Part shown: in pieces, positions 20,203 through 33,752 of the stretch
Layout of the letters: each line of letters opens with the position of its first letter
How positions within the stretch are numbered: the first letter of the stretch is position 1
NCBI GenBank assembly: GCA_034769895.1
Contig: CM068375.1
Location: 250,955,542 to 251,019,541, forward strand
Direction: 5' to 3'
DNA: 64,000 nt
Source of the DNA: Magicicada septendecula
Lineage: Eukaryota > Arthropoda > Insecta > Hemiptera > Cicadidae
Made by a program: the position numbers and the translations under genes
The notes under the pieces: model-generated
The model's input: the letters and a program-made list of their open reading frames with translations, nothing else
What the model was told of the DNA's origin: nothing
The model's database searches: none

Positions 20203-22915
20203 GTGTTTTATTGTGTATGAACTTTAACTATGTGAACAGTGTGGTTTTGAAATGGATTGTCTTATGGAGTGATTTATGGTCAATGATAACAAATAATAAG
20301 TTGCACTGTATATTCTTTTGTGTGTTATGTTAAATGTATTTGTGTATTATATGTATTCTTATGTAAACCATGTATGTAATAGGAATTTATAGTTTAATTG
20401 ATTTAATAATAATTATAAAATGTTTCAAACTAAATAAGTGATGAAAGTAATGGTGAAATTTTAATTGATTGAATTATATAATGGAGATAAATTAATTAAT
20501 TAATTTAAAATGTAGTATAAAAGAGATTTGATAATGAAGTTAAATGATTTTATGAGATTTAGATTATCTAAAGAGTAGTATATGATAAAACATATAATAT
20601 GTTGGGATATGGAGTTATATTGTTATTAAGAGATAAGTGATGAATTTTCTGAAGTAGGTGTCAATTATCATATTAAGGTGAAATATTATAAAAGATAGAG
20701 TTTGGGTATAATTATTTTAAATAAGGCATTTGAGTTAGTCAAAGTTAACTCTAATGGGTGTTAAATGAAATAAGAATTTTGAAGAAAATAATACAGAAAC
20801 AGGGTAGTAATAGGGACACAGTAGTGATAGTGCATATAGGAAGAAAGAGAGGGTAATGTAATTAGAGAGTAAATAGTTGCTGGTGATATTTTGTAGTATG
20901 GGTGAGGTGGTAAGGAGTGATCAACGTGCGTCGTTGGGCAGGTAATTGTGAAGGGTCGAGGAGTGATTGCCGAGATTATTGGGAAGGGCAAAAGGTTATG
21001 AATGGAATTGCCAAGGTCGGGAACACACATCCTAGTTACAAAGAGGGTATTAGATATTTTATTATAAGAGGAGAAGGGTATAAGTGGAATTAGTGTTGAA
21101 GGGGGTTATTATTGAGAGATTGGTGTCGCCCAATGTGATTCTGTTAGCGATTGTTAGTAGGAAGAAAGGGAGTAAGATTATAGATATAAATGCCCATTCA
21201 ATAAGTTGAATCATTGTGAATAACGGAAAATCACTCAAACTAATTGATGATCAAAATGAAAGGGTTAAATAGAAAATTCATAGTAGAAAGATAATAAGAA
21301 ATGAAATGTGATGTAACATGAATGTTAATAATAAATTTGAATTTTTATAGAATTAAATGGTACAATGATAAATAATTAAAAGTTTGATATAAAAGAGTTG
21401 ATGGAAATAATAATAGTAATGTTTATAAATTTTTATACAAATTATTTAATTGTGAATTGTTTGGTTAAATGTAGCTATGATATTGTTCATGTATATTATG
21501 TTATTATGCAAGATTAATGTGTGATTTTGGGAGTTTTTTGGTGTTATTATAAGTGTAAATCAATTGTGGAATGTAGAGACAGCAAATGTAGCAGGAATTA
21601 AGTTTAGATATAGGTAGGCTATTGCAGCGGCGGCATGTGCCACTGTAGGTAGCGTTATGGGTTGATGAGTAACGCACAAATACGTTACCATCATCGGAGG
21701 CCGAAATCTGCGTACATACACTGTACAACTTTGATACCCGCCTTTTCGGACGGTTACTGTCTTACCAGTACTAATCGTGGTTTTGGACGACAGCCAGCTG
21801 TGGGCAGCAATTGTAACACTGACCATGGTTGGTTGTCCTTGAAATTGGTGAAAACTGAAATTCATGGGGGGGCCACTTAGGGGAAATCCCCGGAACTATG
21901 GAACAGCGGCTATCACCTTGTTCGAGTAGGAACAGCAAAACAGGTGATAGACCCGTTTTAAGGGTATAATTATGTAACATTCAGATATGATGATATCTGG
22001 CATTTATAAAATGTAAAGCCGAAGCAAGGACAGGAGATGCAAAAATTCCTCCACCAATTCAGTCCTTGTGGAAGCAACTGGACGCCACAGTCCAGTGGGG
22101 GGTCATAGTGTGTGTGGTAAGGAGGTTACTACAGGGGTAGTAACGTTAAATGAATATCAAATATTAAGTAGATGACATTAATACTGGTGTCAAGCATAAA
22201 ATAATTATGATTTCGCTTTGAAGAAATTAGTATCAGGAAAACTGATCAATGAATTTTAAATAGCTAGATTGTTTGCCATAATGAATTTGTGTTTAGGATT
22301 CTATATAATAGATATATAGATAAATTGTGTTGATTTTGTTAAACTTAAGGAATTATTTTATAGGTTATTGCCTTAGTATAAGAGTATACTTTCTTGTGTT
22401 GAAAAGAGTTAAAATATTATTGGCTGGAGTCAAAATTCCTGATAAAATATAGGAATGTAAAATAGAAAGAGACCTCTATCATAATTCTTGTTTATATATG
22501 TATTAAAGATGTTAGGAATTAAGTAAAACCAATGCCCATTAACATAAACCAATGCAGCTAAGGGGAGACAGATCAGTTGGGGATATGGCATTATACACGG
22601 CCACTATTTGATTTTTGTATTCGATGTTTCAGAGTTTGGTGATGCTGTGACGGCGGTCCTGAGCTGGCCAGCGCGTCAGAGCAGGGACGTCAAGTGCTTG
22701 AGTGGCCTTGCAGTGTTGGGATCTCGCAAAAGAAGTCCAGTAAGGTCAGGCAGGTATTGTCACGATGACTGGACCAAGGGTAAGTTAACAATATTTCTTT
22801 TATATAAACACTACAGGGGGTTGTCGCGACATATCTTAACTGATCCCGTTAGGAAGTATGAATGAGTCAATGAGATTTTTTATGCTTCAGCATAAAACCT
22901 CTCATTGAGGGGGTT

Positions 22916-24086
22916 TGTAATGGTACATTAAATCAGTATAGGGATTTGGGGGTACAAGGAAATATAATTTTATATTTATTTCAAATGTAATCAAATATGT
23001 AAGAATACAGGTTTCCCAAAAAATGATACAACGCAGTTCGCTACGATGAGTTGGCGTCAAGGTCACTGGTGTACATGCAAATTGTCAGCAATGCATACGC
23101 AGCAACAAACAGGACACTCCTAAAACGTCATCGAAACACAAAACGTAATCGTTGCGATGTAACACAATGCCGTCATCATCTGAGAACAATAGATTCGATG
23201 ACGAATTATCCCTTCCACTTAGGAAGTAGAGGCCATGTTCTCAGCCCCAGTCTACTCAACACCGTTAGTGCAACAGCACGTTACAAAATCTGCTGGCCAT
23301 CAATTGCCAGCAGAAGTCTTTAAAAGTGAAAAAGCAAAAAATGTAGTTAAAGTGAGTGTTTTTTGAAATCAGTTATACACTAACAGAATAAAAATGTAAA
23401 TTAACGTCAGTGGTAAAAGAACAGAAACAGTTAACGTTCGGCCGAACACCTGCTGGACAATGTGGAATGTCTGACGAGAGCTTCAATCCTCAAAAATCAG
23501 AGAAGTCGAAATTCAAATCAATCTTTTTTTTCTTTTTTTGAGCTCAAAATTAACATGTAATCAAATGTACCTGTAAAATAACTTGGGGCAAGCACGTGTG
23601 TGTGCGTGTGCCGGCATATATCTAAAGAGTCACGGGCATTGGTTTATGTTACGTGACCAGATAACGTGACAAGTTTAAACTGCAGTAAGTTTTCTAACTT
23701 CATTAAATATGAAATCAGAGAAGCTGGAAATAATACAAATGTAATTGAGACGACGTACAGTTAATACGGCGGAAATACGTCACCACCATTTTGTTAAGTA
23801 TTTGATGAAGACTCCATTTTGTTTTTTGTATTTGCTAAAAAATTGAAATATCAAGAGTATTAAAACACAAGTCTTTCAAATCTAATGTCATCAGAGTTCA
23901 TTATTTTCAAATGCCCATACTGTTTCTCCTCTGCTTGCTTGACAACGACCCTGGACCAAAATGAGAAAAAGTTATGTTGGCAACACGTGCTGTACACCAA
24001 TGTAAATAGTGTGAGGAAGGTAGTGAGTTTCAAAAGGTAAGTCACTGCTAAAAAATATAAATAATCACATGGTTTGTTTAGTAACA
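22916..24086 (+). repeat. LTR 4
   Basis: 1171 bp, TG...CA. I noticed no differences from LTR 3 by eye, which points to a very recent duplication. Confidence 0.93.
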
Positions 24087-24241
24087 AATGGCAGCCCGAA
24101 CTAGTGACTTTATATAAAATTTTATTATATAAACAAGCCTGCAAGAGAGACAGGATGGGTATGGAAATAATGTACAACGTAATACGTAAGTAGTTAGGTT
24201 ATGTTGTGTATAATTGTATGGTAGATATACAATATTTTAAA

Positions 24242-25036
24242 ATGGCAAACAACAAAGAGATTGGAGTTGAAATGAGCGAGTCGGCTGGTGTGGGAGAACC
24301 AGGGGTTCAATCAACCCCAGTAAATTGGTCCAAAGAATACAGCTTAACTGAGTCAGCAATAGATGACTCGAGTACTCAGTCAACTCCAACCTCAACAAAA
24401 TGTAACAATCAATTTGATAATGATATAATGAGTATGTTACGAATAATATCAAAGGATATTCATGAGCAAAAAAGTGAAATTAAAGAAATAAAAAATAATT
24501 TTGATGAGAAATTCAATGCACAGAGTGTAAAGTTTGATGAAAAGTTTGACAAATTTGATGAGAAATTTAATGAAGTGAAAAACGAAATTAAGAGACAAAA
24601 TTTTAATTTTGACAAACAGATTAACGAAATAAACGCATGTTACGAAAATATGAAAGAAAAAATAGTAGCATCAGTTAGCGAGGTGTTTGATAGACAAATA
24701 AACAGAGTAAATAACATAATTGATAACTTTACAAAGAAGGAAGTAGACGAAAATTACGAGAGTAAAATGGGGGTAGAGAATAGTGGAGAAACAGAAAAAT
24801 TAAACGTAAATGAAGACGGTCAGATGACATATAATGAGGTAAGTGGTGTTGAGAATTATGACAATATAAGTAAAAATATGGTTTTAGAGAACGATGGTGT
24901 GAATATTGAGAGTACTGATGAAATGTTAGAGGGAGTAGAAATTAATGATGGAATGTTAGTGTGTGTTAATGAATCAGAGAAAGTGGAGAGAGAATATATA
25001 GGTAGAGGGGTTGCAGGGGGTAAATTTTTCCCGTGA
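24242..25036 (+). CDS. First reading frame of unit D, coiled-coil gag-position protein
   Basis: 264 aa, same protein sequence as in unit C. Confidence 0.6.
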   Translation: MANNKEIGVEMSESAGVGEPGVQSTPVNWSKEYSLTESAIDDSSTQSTPTSTKCNNQFDNDIMSMLRIISKDIHEQKSEIKEIKNNFDEKFNAQSVKFDEKFDKFDEKFNEVKNEIKRQNFNFDKQINEINACYENMKEKIVASVSEVFDRQINRVNNIIDNFTKKEVDENYESKMGVENSGETEKLNVNEDGQMTYNEVSGVENYDNISKNMVLENDGVNIESTDEMLEGVEINDGMLVCVNESEKVEREYIGRGVAGGKFFP

Positions 25037-25607
25037 TGTTGTAGTTGGGGGTGAAGAAAAGGTTTCACGAGCGTATTTGGAAGACACATGGTCTGCAAAT
25101 AGCCGTCCCTGGATTTTTTGTGCACCTGATAGGTGGTACAATAATAAAGTAGTAGTGTCCCCTGCATATACTGAGAGAGAGAGTGTGATAGGAAGTTATG
25201 ATGGGAGACATGGTGAAAGAGAGTTGTGTGTTAATTGGGAGATGGAGTTATTTAGAGTGAATAGAAATTATAAAGAATTGGTGGAAAGGTTAGTAGAGAT
25301 GGTGCATAATTATAGTGAAATTTTACCTGATGTTGAAGCGGAGGTAGTAGCAGAAGTAGATGATAATGTTGACGAATTATTAACTTACCTGATTATGACA
25401 GATAATACTAAAGGTGACAGGACCATACCCGATCGTGAAAAATTATATGATATGGTAATATGGAATGATCATATTAATTATAAGGATACGGTGGAAGAAT
25501 ATGACAATATAAATAATTATTACATTGATAATAATAATATAATGTATTCGATAATAAATGACTTGTATAGACCTAAGATTAGATGGTTATTTGATGATGG
25601 TGGATAA
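25011..25607 (+). CDS. Second reading frame of unit D, unknown acidic protein
   Basis: 198 residues, same protein sequence as in unit C, including DRWYNN where most units have DRWCNN. Confidence 0.45.
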   Translation: MQGVNFSRDVVVGGEEKVSRAYLEDTWSANSRPWIFCAPDRWYNNKVVVSPAYTERESVIGSYDGRHGERELCVNWEMELFRVNRNYKELVERLVEMVHNYSEILPDVEAEVVAEVDDNVDELLTYLIMTDNTKGDRTIPDREKLYDMVIWNDHINYKDTVEEYDNINNYYIDNNNIMYSIINDLYRPKIRWLFDDGG

Positions 25608-28325
25608 GTGTTTTATTGTGTATGAACTTTAACTATGTGAACAGTGTGGTTTTGAAATGGATTGTCTTATGGAGTGATTTATGGTCAATGATAACAAATA
25701 ATAAGTTGCACTGTATATTCTTTTGTGTGTTATGTTAAATGTATTTGTGTATTATATGTATTCTTATGTAAACCATGTATGTAATAGGAATTTATAGTTT
25801 AATTGATTTAATAATAATTATAAAATGTTTCAAACTAAATAAGTGATGAAAGTAATGGTGAAATTTTAATTGATTGAATTATATAATGGAGATAAATTAA
25901 TTAATTAATTTAAAATGTAGTATAAAAGAGATTTGATAATGAAGTTAAATGATTTTATGAGATTTAGATTATCTAAAGAGTAGTATATGATAAAACATAT
26001 AATATGTTGGGATATGGAGTTATATTGTTATTAAGAGATAAGTGATGAATTTTCTGAAGTAGGTGTCAATTATCATATTAAGGTGAAATATTATAAAAGA
26101 TAGAGTTTGGGTATAATTATTTTAAATAAGGCATTTGAGTTAGTCAAAGTTAACTCTAATGGGTGTTAAATGAAATAAGAATTTTGAAGAAAATAATACA
26201 GAAACAGGGTAGTAATAGGGACACAGTAGTGATAGTGCATATAGGAAGAAAGAGAGGGTAATGTAATTAGAGAGTAAATAGTTGCTGGTGATATTTTGTA
26301 GTATGGGTGAGGTGGTAAGGAGTGATCAACGTGCGTCGTTGGGCAGGTAATTGTGAAGGGTCGAGGAGTGATTGCCGAGATTATTGGGAAGGGCAAAAGG
26401 TTATGAATGGAATTGCCAAGGTCGGGAACACACATCCTAGTTACAAAGAGGGTATTAGATATTTTATTATAAGAGGAGAAGGGTATAAGTGGAATTAGTG
26501 TTGAAGGGGGTTATTATTGAGAGATTGGTGTCGCCCAATGTGATTCTGTTAGCGATTGTTAGTAGGAAGAAAGGGAGTAAGATTATAGATATAAATGCCC
26601 ATTCAATAAGTTGAATCATTGTGAATAACGGAAAATCACTCAAACTAATTGATGATCAAAATGAAAGGGTTAAATAGAAAATTCATAGTAGAAAGATAAT
26701 AAGAAATGAAATGTGATGTAACATGAATGTTAATAATAAATTTGAATTTTTATAGAATTAAATGGTACAATGATAAATAATTAAAAGTTTGATATAAAAG
26801 AGTTGATGGAAATAATAATAGTAGCCTAATGTTTATAAATTTTTATACAAATTATTTAATTGTGAATTGTTTGGTTAAATGTAGCTATGATATTGTTCAT
26901 GTATATTATGTTATTATGCAAGATTAATGGGTGATTTTGGGAGTTGTTTGGTGTTATTATAAGTGTAAATCAATTGTGGAATGTAGAGACAGCAAATGTA
27001 GCAGGAATTAAGTTTAGATATAGGTAGGCTATTGCAGCGGCGGCATGTGCCACTGTAGGTAGCGTTATGGGTTGATGAGTAACGCACAAATACGTTACCA
27101 TCATCAGAGGCCGAAATCTGCGTACATACACTGTACAACTTTGATACCCGCCTTTTCGGGCGGTTACTGTCTTACCAGTACTAATCGTGGTTTTGGACGA
27201 CAGCCAGCTGTGGGCAGCAATTGTAACACTGAGCATGGTTGGTTGTCCTTGAAATTGGTGAAAACTGAAATTCATGGGGGGGCCACTTAGGGGAAATCCC
27301 CGGAACTATGGAACAGCGGCTATCACCTTGTTCGAGTAGGAACAGCAAAACAGGTGATAGACCCGTTTTAAGGGTATAATTATGTAACATTCAGATATGA
27401 TGATATCTGGCATTTATAAAATGTAAAGCCGAAGCAAGGACAGGAGATGCAAAAATTCCTCCACCAATTCAGTCCTTGTGGAAGCAACTGGACGCCACAG
27501 TCCAGTGGGGGGTCATAGTGTGTGTGGTAAGGAGGTTACTACAGGGGTAGTAACGTTAAATGAATATCAAATATTAAGTAGATGACATTAATACTGGTGT
27601 CAAGCATAAAATAATTATGATTTCGCTTTGAAGAAATTAGTATCAGGAAAACTGATCAATGAATTTTAAATAGCTAGATTGTTTGCCATAATGAATTTGT
27701 GTTTAGGATTCTATATAATAGATATATAGATAAATTTTGTTGATTTTGTTAAACTTAAGGAATTATTTTATAGGTTATTGCCTTAGTATAAGAGTATATT
27801 TTCTTGTGTTGAAAAGAGTTAAAATATTATTGACTGGAGTCAAAATTCCTGATAAAATATAGGAATGTAAAAGAGAAAGAGACCTCTATCATAATTCTTG
27901 TTTATATATGTATTAAAGATGTTAGGAATTAAGTAAAACCAATGCCCATTAACATAAACCAATGCAGCTAAGGGGAGACAGATCAGTTGGGGATATGGCA
28001 TTATACACGGCCACTATTTGATTTTTGTATTCGATGTTTCAGAGTTTGGTGATGCTGTGACGGCGGTCCTGAGCTGGCCAGCGCGTCAGAGCAGGGACGT
28101 CAAGTGCTTGAGTGGCCTTGCGGTGTTGGGATCTCGCAAAAGAAGTCCAGTAAGGTCAGGCAGGTATTGTCACGATGACTGGACCAAGGGTAAGTTAACA
28201 ATATTTCTTTTATATAAACACTACAGGGGGTTGTCGCGACATATCTTGACTGATCCCGTTAGGAAGTATGAATGAGTCAATGAGATTTTTTATGCTTCAG
28301 CATAAAACCTCTCATTGAGGGGGTT

Positions 28326-29496
28326 TGTAATGGTACATTAAATCAGTATAGGGATTTGGGGGTACAAGGAAATATAATTTTATATTTATTTCAAATGTAA
28401 TCAAATATGTAAGAATACAGGTTTCCCAAAAAATGATACAACGCAGTTTGCTACGATGAGTTGGCGTCAAGGTCACTGGTGTACATGCAAATTGTCAGCA
28501 ATGCATACGCAGCAACAAACAGGACACTCCTAAAACGTCATCGAAACACAAAACGTAATCGTTGCGATGTAACACAATGCCGTCATCATCTGAGAACAAT
28601 AGATTCGATGACGAATTATCCCTTCCACTTAGGAAGTAGAGGCCATGTTCTCAGCCCCAGTCTACTCAACACCGTTAGTGCAACAGCACGTTACAAAATC
28701 TGCTGGCCATCAATTGCCAGCAGAAGTCTTTAAAAGTGAAAAAGCAAAAAATGTAGTTAAAGTGAGTGTTTTTTGAAATCAGTTATACACTAACAGAATA
28801 AAAATGTAAATTAACGTCAGTGGTAAAAGAACAGAAACAGTTAACGTTCGGCCGAACACCTGCTGGACAATGTGGAATGTCTGACGAGAGCTTCAATCCT
28901 CAAAAATCAGAGAAGTCGAAATTCAAATCAATCTTTTTTTTCTTTTTTTGAGCTCAAAATTAACATGTAATCAAATGTACCTGTAAAATAACTTGGGGCA
29001 AGCACGTGTGTGTGCGTGTGCCGGCATATATCTAAAGAGTCACGGGCATTGGTTTATGTTACGTGACCAGATAACGTGACAAGTTTAAACTGCAGTAAGT
29101 TTTCTAACTTCATTAAATATGAAATCAGAGAAGCTGGAAATAATACAAATGTAATTGAGACGACGTACAGTTAATACGGCGGAAATACGTCACCACCATT
29201 TTGTTAAGTATTTGATGAAGACTCCATTTTGTTTTTTGTATTTGCTAAAAAATTGAAATATCAAGAGTATTAAAACACAAGTCTTTCAAATCTAATGTCA
29301 TCAGAGTTCATTATTTTCAAATGCCCATACTGTTTCTCCTCTGCTTGCTTGACAACGACCCTGGACCAAAATGAGAAAAAGTTATGTTGGCAACACGTGC
29401 TGTACACCAATGTAAATAGTGTGAGGAAGGTAGTGAGTTTCAAAAGGTAAGTCACTGCTAAAAAATATAAATAATCACATGGTTTGTTTAGTAACA
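28326..29496 (+). repeat. LTR 5
   Basis: 1171 bp, TG...CA, belonging with LTRs 3 and 4 by shared variants. Confidence 0.93.
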
Positions 29497-29651
29497 AATG
29501 GCAGCCCGAACTAGTGACTTTATATAAAATTTTATTATATAAACAAGCCTGCAAGAGAGACAGGATGGGTATGGAAATAATGTACAACGTAATACGTAAG
29601 TAGTTAGGTTATGTTGTGTATAATTGTATGGTAGATATACAATATTTTAAA

Positions 29652-30446
29652 ATGGCAAACAACAAAGAGATTGGAGTTGAAATGAGCGAGTCGGCTGGTG
29701 TGGGAGAACCAGGGGTTCAATCAACCCCAGTAAATTGGTCCAAAGAATACAGCTTAACTGAGTCAGCAATAGATGACTCGAGTACTCAGTCAACTCCAAC
29801 CTCAACAAAATGTAACAATCAATTTGATAATGATATAATGAGTATGTTACGAATAATATCAAAGGATATTCATGAGCAAAAAAGTGAAATTAAAGAAATA
29901 AAAAATAATTTTGATGAGAAATTCAATGCACAGAGTGTAAAGTTTGATGAAAAGTTTGACAAATTTGATGAGAAATTTAATGAAGTGAAAAACGAAATTA
30001 AGAGACAAAATTTTAATTTTGACAAACAGATTAACGAAATAAACGCATGTTACGAAAATATGAAAGAAAAAATAGTAGCATCAGTTAGCGAGGTGTTTGA
30101 TAGACAAATAAACAGAGTAAATAACATAATTGATAACTTTACAAAGAAGGAAGTAGACGAAAATTACGAGAGTAAAATGGGGGTAGAGAATAGTGGAGAA
30201 ACAGAAAAATTAAACGTAAATGAAGACGGTCAGATGACATATAATGAGGTAAGTGGTGTTGAGAATTATGACAATATAAGTAAAAATATGGTTTTAGAGA
30301 ACGATGGTGTGAATATTGAGAGTACTGATGAAATGTTAGAGGGAGTAGAAATTAATGATGGAATGTTAGTGTGTGTTAATGAATCAGAGAAAGTGGAGAG
30401 AGAATATATAGGTAGAGGGGTTGCAGGGGGTAAATTTTTCCCGTGA
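29652..30446 (+). CDS. First reading frame of unit E, coiled-coil gag-position protein
   Basis: 264 aa, same protein sequence as in units C and D. Confidence 0.6.
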   Translation: MANNKEIGVEMSESAGVGEPGVQSTPVNWSKEYSLTESAIDDSSTQSTPTSTKCNNQFDNDIMSMLRIISKDIHEQKSEIKEIKNNFDEKFNAQSVKFDEKFDKFDEKFNEVKNEIKRQNFNFDKQINEINACYENMKEKIVASVSEVFDRQINRVNNIIDNFTKKEVDENYESKMGVENSGETEKLNVNEDGQMTYNEVSGVENYDNISKNMVLENDGVNIESTDEMLEGVEINDGMLVCVNESEKVEREYIGRGVAGGKFFP

Positions 30447-31017
30447 TGTTGTAGTTGGGGGTGAAGAAAAGGTTTCACGAGCGTATTTGGAAGACACATG
30501 GTCTGCAAATAGCCGTCCCTGGATTTTTTGTGCACCTGATAGGTGGTGCAATAATAAAGTAGTAGTGTCCCCTGCATATACTGAGAGAGAGAGTGTGATA
30601 GGAAGTTATGATGGGAGACATGGTGAAAGAGAGTTGTGTGTTAATTGGGAGATGGAGTTATTTAGAGTGAATAGAAATTATAAAGAATTGGTGGAAAGGT
30701 TAGTAGAGATGGTGCATAATTATAGTGAAATTTTACCTGATGTTGAAGCGGAGGTAGTAGCAGAAGTAGATGATAATGTTGACGAATTATTAACTTACCT
30801 GATTATGACAGATAATACTAAAGGTGACAGGACCATACCCGATCGTGAAAAATTATATGATATGGTAATATGGAATGATCATATTAATTATAAGGATACG
30901 GTGGAAGAATATGACAATATAAATAATTATTACATTGATAATAATAATATAATGTATTCGATAATAAATGACTTGTATAGACCTAAGATTAGATGGTTAT
31001 TTGATGATGGTGGATAA
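30421..31017 (+). CDS. Second reading frame of unit E, unknown acidic protein
   Basis: 198 residues; like units C and D but with the common DRWCNN. Confidence 0.45.
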   Translation: MQGVNFSRDVVVGGEEKVSRAYLEDTWSANSRPWIFCAPDRWCNNKVVVSPAYTERESVIGSYDGRHGERELCVNWEMELFRVNRNYKELVERLVEMVHNYSEILPDVEAEVVAEVDDNVDELLTYLIMTDNTKGDRTIPDREKLYDMVIWNDHINYKDTVEEYDNINNYYIDNNNIMYSIINDLYRPKIRWLFDDGG

Positions 31018-33752
31018 GTGTTTTATTGTGTATGAACTTTAACTATGTGAACAGTGTGGTTTTGAAATGGATTGTCTTATGGAGTGATTTATGGTCAATG
31101 ATAACAAATAATAAGTTGCACTGTATATTCTTTTGTGTGTTATGTTAAATGTATTTGTGTATTATATGTATTCTTATGTAAACCATGTATGTAATAGGAA
31201 TTTATAGTTTAATTGATTTAATAATAATTATAAAATGTTTCAAACTAAATAAGTGATGAAAGTAATGGTGAAATTTTAATTGATTGAATTATATAATGGA
31301 GATAAATTAATTAATTAATTTAAAATGTAGTATAAAAGAGATTTGATAATGAAGTTAAATGATTTTATGAGATTTAGATTATCTAAAGAGTAGTATATGA
31401 TAAAACATATAATATGTTGGGATATGGAGTTATATTGTTATTAAGAGATAAGTGATGAATTTTCTGAAGTAGGTGTCAATTATCATATTAAGGTGAAATA
31501 TTATAAAAGATAGAGTTTGGGTATAATTATTTTAAATAAGGCATTTGAGTTAGTCAAAGTTAACTCTAATGGGTGTTAAATGAAATAAGAATTTTGAAGA
31601 AAATAATACAGAAACAGGGTAGTAATAGGGACACAGTAGTGATAGTGCATATAGGAAGAAAGAGAGGGTAATGTAATTAGAGAGTAAATAGTTGCTGGTG
31701 ATATTTTGTAGTATGGGTGAGGTGGTAAGGAGTGATCGGTGGTAAGGAGTGATCAACGTGCGTCGTTGGGCAGGTAATTGTGAAGGGTCGAGGAGTGATT
31801 GCCGAGATTATTGGGAAGGGCAAAAGGTTATGAATGGAATTGCCAAGGTCGGGAACACACATCCTAGTTACAAAGAGGGTATTAGATATTTTATTATAAG
31901 AGGACAAGGGTATAAGTGGAATTAGTGTTGAAGGGGGTTATTATTGAGAGATTGGTGTCGCCCAATGTGATTCTGTTAGCGATTGTTAGTAGGAAGAAAG
32001 GGAGTAAGATTATAGATATAAATGCCCATTCAATAAGTTGAATCATTGTGAATAACGGAAAATCACTCAAACTAATTGATGATCAAAATGAAAGGGTTAA
32101 ATAGAAAATTCATAGTAGAAAGATAATAAGAAATGAAATGTGATGTAACATGAATGTTAATAATAAATTTGAATTTTTATAGAATTAAATGGTACAATGA
32201 TAAATAATTAAAAGTTTGATATAAAAGAGTTGATGGAAATAATAATAGTAGCCTAATGTTTATAAATTTTTATACAAATTAATTAATTGTGAATTGTTTG
32301 GTTAAATGTAGCTATGATATTGTTCATGTATATTATGTTATTATGCAAGATTAATGGGTGATTTTGGGAGTTGTTTGGTGTTATTATAAGTGTAAATCAA
32401 TTGTGGAATGTAGAGACAGCAAATGTAGCAGGAATTAAGTTTAGATATAGGTAGGCTATTGCAGCGGCGGCATGTGCCACTGTAGGTAGCGTTATGGGTT
32501 GATGAGTAACGCACAAATACGTTACCATCATCGGAGGCCGAAATCTGCGTACATACACTGTACAACTTTGATACCCGCCTTTTCGGGCGGTTACTGTCTT
32601 ACCAGTACTAATCGTGGTTTTGGACGACAGCCAGCTGTGGGCAGCAATTGTAACACTGAGCATGGTTGGTTGTCCTTGAAATTGGTGAAAACTGAAATTC
32701 ATGGGGGGGCCACTTAGGGGAAATCCCCGGAACTATGGAACAGCGGCTATCACCTTGTTCGAGTAGGAACAGCAAAACAGGTGATAGACCCGTTTTAAGG
32801 GTATAATTATGTAACATTCAGATATGATGATATCTGGCATTTATAAAATGTAAAGCCGAAGCAAGGACAGGAGATGCAAAAATTCCTCCACCAATTCAGT
32901 CCTTGTGGAAGCAACTGGACGCCACAGTCCAGTGGGGGGTCATAGTGTGTGTGGTAAGGAGGTTACTACAGGGGTAGTAACGTTAAATGAATATCAAATA
33001 TTAAGTAGATGACATTAATACTGGTGTCAAGCATAAAATAATTATGATTTCGCTTTGAAGAAATTAGTATCAGGAAAACTGATCAATGAATTTTAAATAG
33101 CTAGATTGTTTGCCATAATGAATTTGTGTTTAGGATTCTATATAATAGATATATAGATAAATTGTGTTGATTTTGTTAAACTTAAGGAATTATTTTATAG
33201 GTTATTGCCTTAGTATAAGAGTATATTTTCTTGTGTTGAAAAGAGTTAAAATATTATTGGCTGGAGTCAAAATTCCTGATAAAATATAGGAATGTAAAAT
33301 AGAAAGAGACCTCTATCATAATTCTTGTTTATATATGTATTAAAGATGTTAGGAATTAAGTAAAACCAATGCCCATTAACATAAACCAATGCAGCTAAGG
33401 GGAGACAGATCAGTTGGGGATATGGCATTATACACGGCCACTATTTGATTTTTGTATTCGATGTTTCAGAGTTTGGTGATGCTGTGACGGCAGTCCTGAG
33501 CTGGCCAGCGCGTCAGAGCAGGGACGTCAAGTGCTTGAGTGGCCTTGCGGTGTTGGGATCTCGCAAAAGAAGTCCAGTAAGGTCAGGCAGGTATTGTCAC
33601 GATGACTGGACCAAGGGCAAGTTAACAATATTTCTTTTATATAAACACTACAGGGGGTTGTCGCGACATATCTTGACTGATCCCGTTAGGAAGTATGAAT
33701 GAGTCAATGAGATTTTTTATGCTTCAGCATAAAACCTCTCATTGAGGGGGTT

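Larger units (their letters stand above)
17511..22915 (+). mobile_element. LTR retrotransposon unit C
   Basis: 5405 bp. Parts: LTR 17511-18681, primer-binding-like site 18684-18703, first frame 18837-19631, second frame 19606-20202, non-coding 20203-22868, hairpin 22869-22906, purine tract 22907-22915. Its front part matches unit D and its rear part matches unit B, both at 5405 bp. It looks whole as a non-autonomous element. Confidence 0.93.
22916..28325 (+). mobile_element. LTR retrotransposon unit D
   Basis: 5410 bp. Parts: LTR 22916-24086, primer-binding-like site 24089-24108, first frame 24242-25036, second frame 25011-25607, non-coding 25608-28278, hairpin 28279-28316, purine tract 28317-28325. 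It matches unit C at an exact 5405-bp offset until about 26820, after which it resembles units E and F. It looks whole. Confidence 0.93.
28326..33752 (+). mobile_element. LTR retrotransposon unit E
   Basis: 5427 bp. Parts: LTR 28326-29496, primer-binding-like site 29499-29518, first frame 29652-30446, second frame 30421-31017, non-coding 31018-33705, hairpin 33706-33743, purine tract 33744-33752. A 17-base tandem duplication in the non-coding part (31721-31754) is unique to it. Its rear part matches unit F at 5429 bp. Confidence 0.93.
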
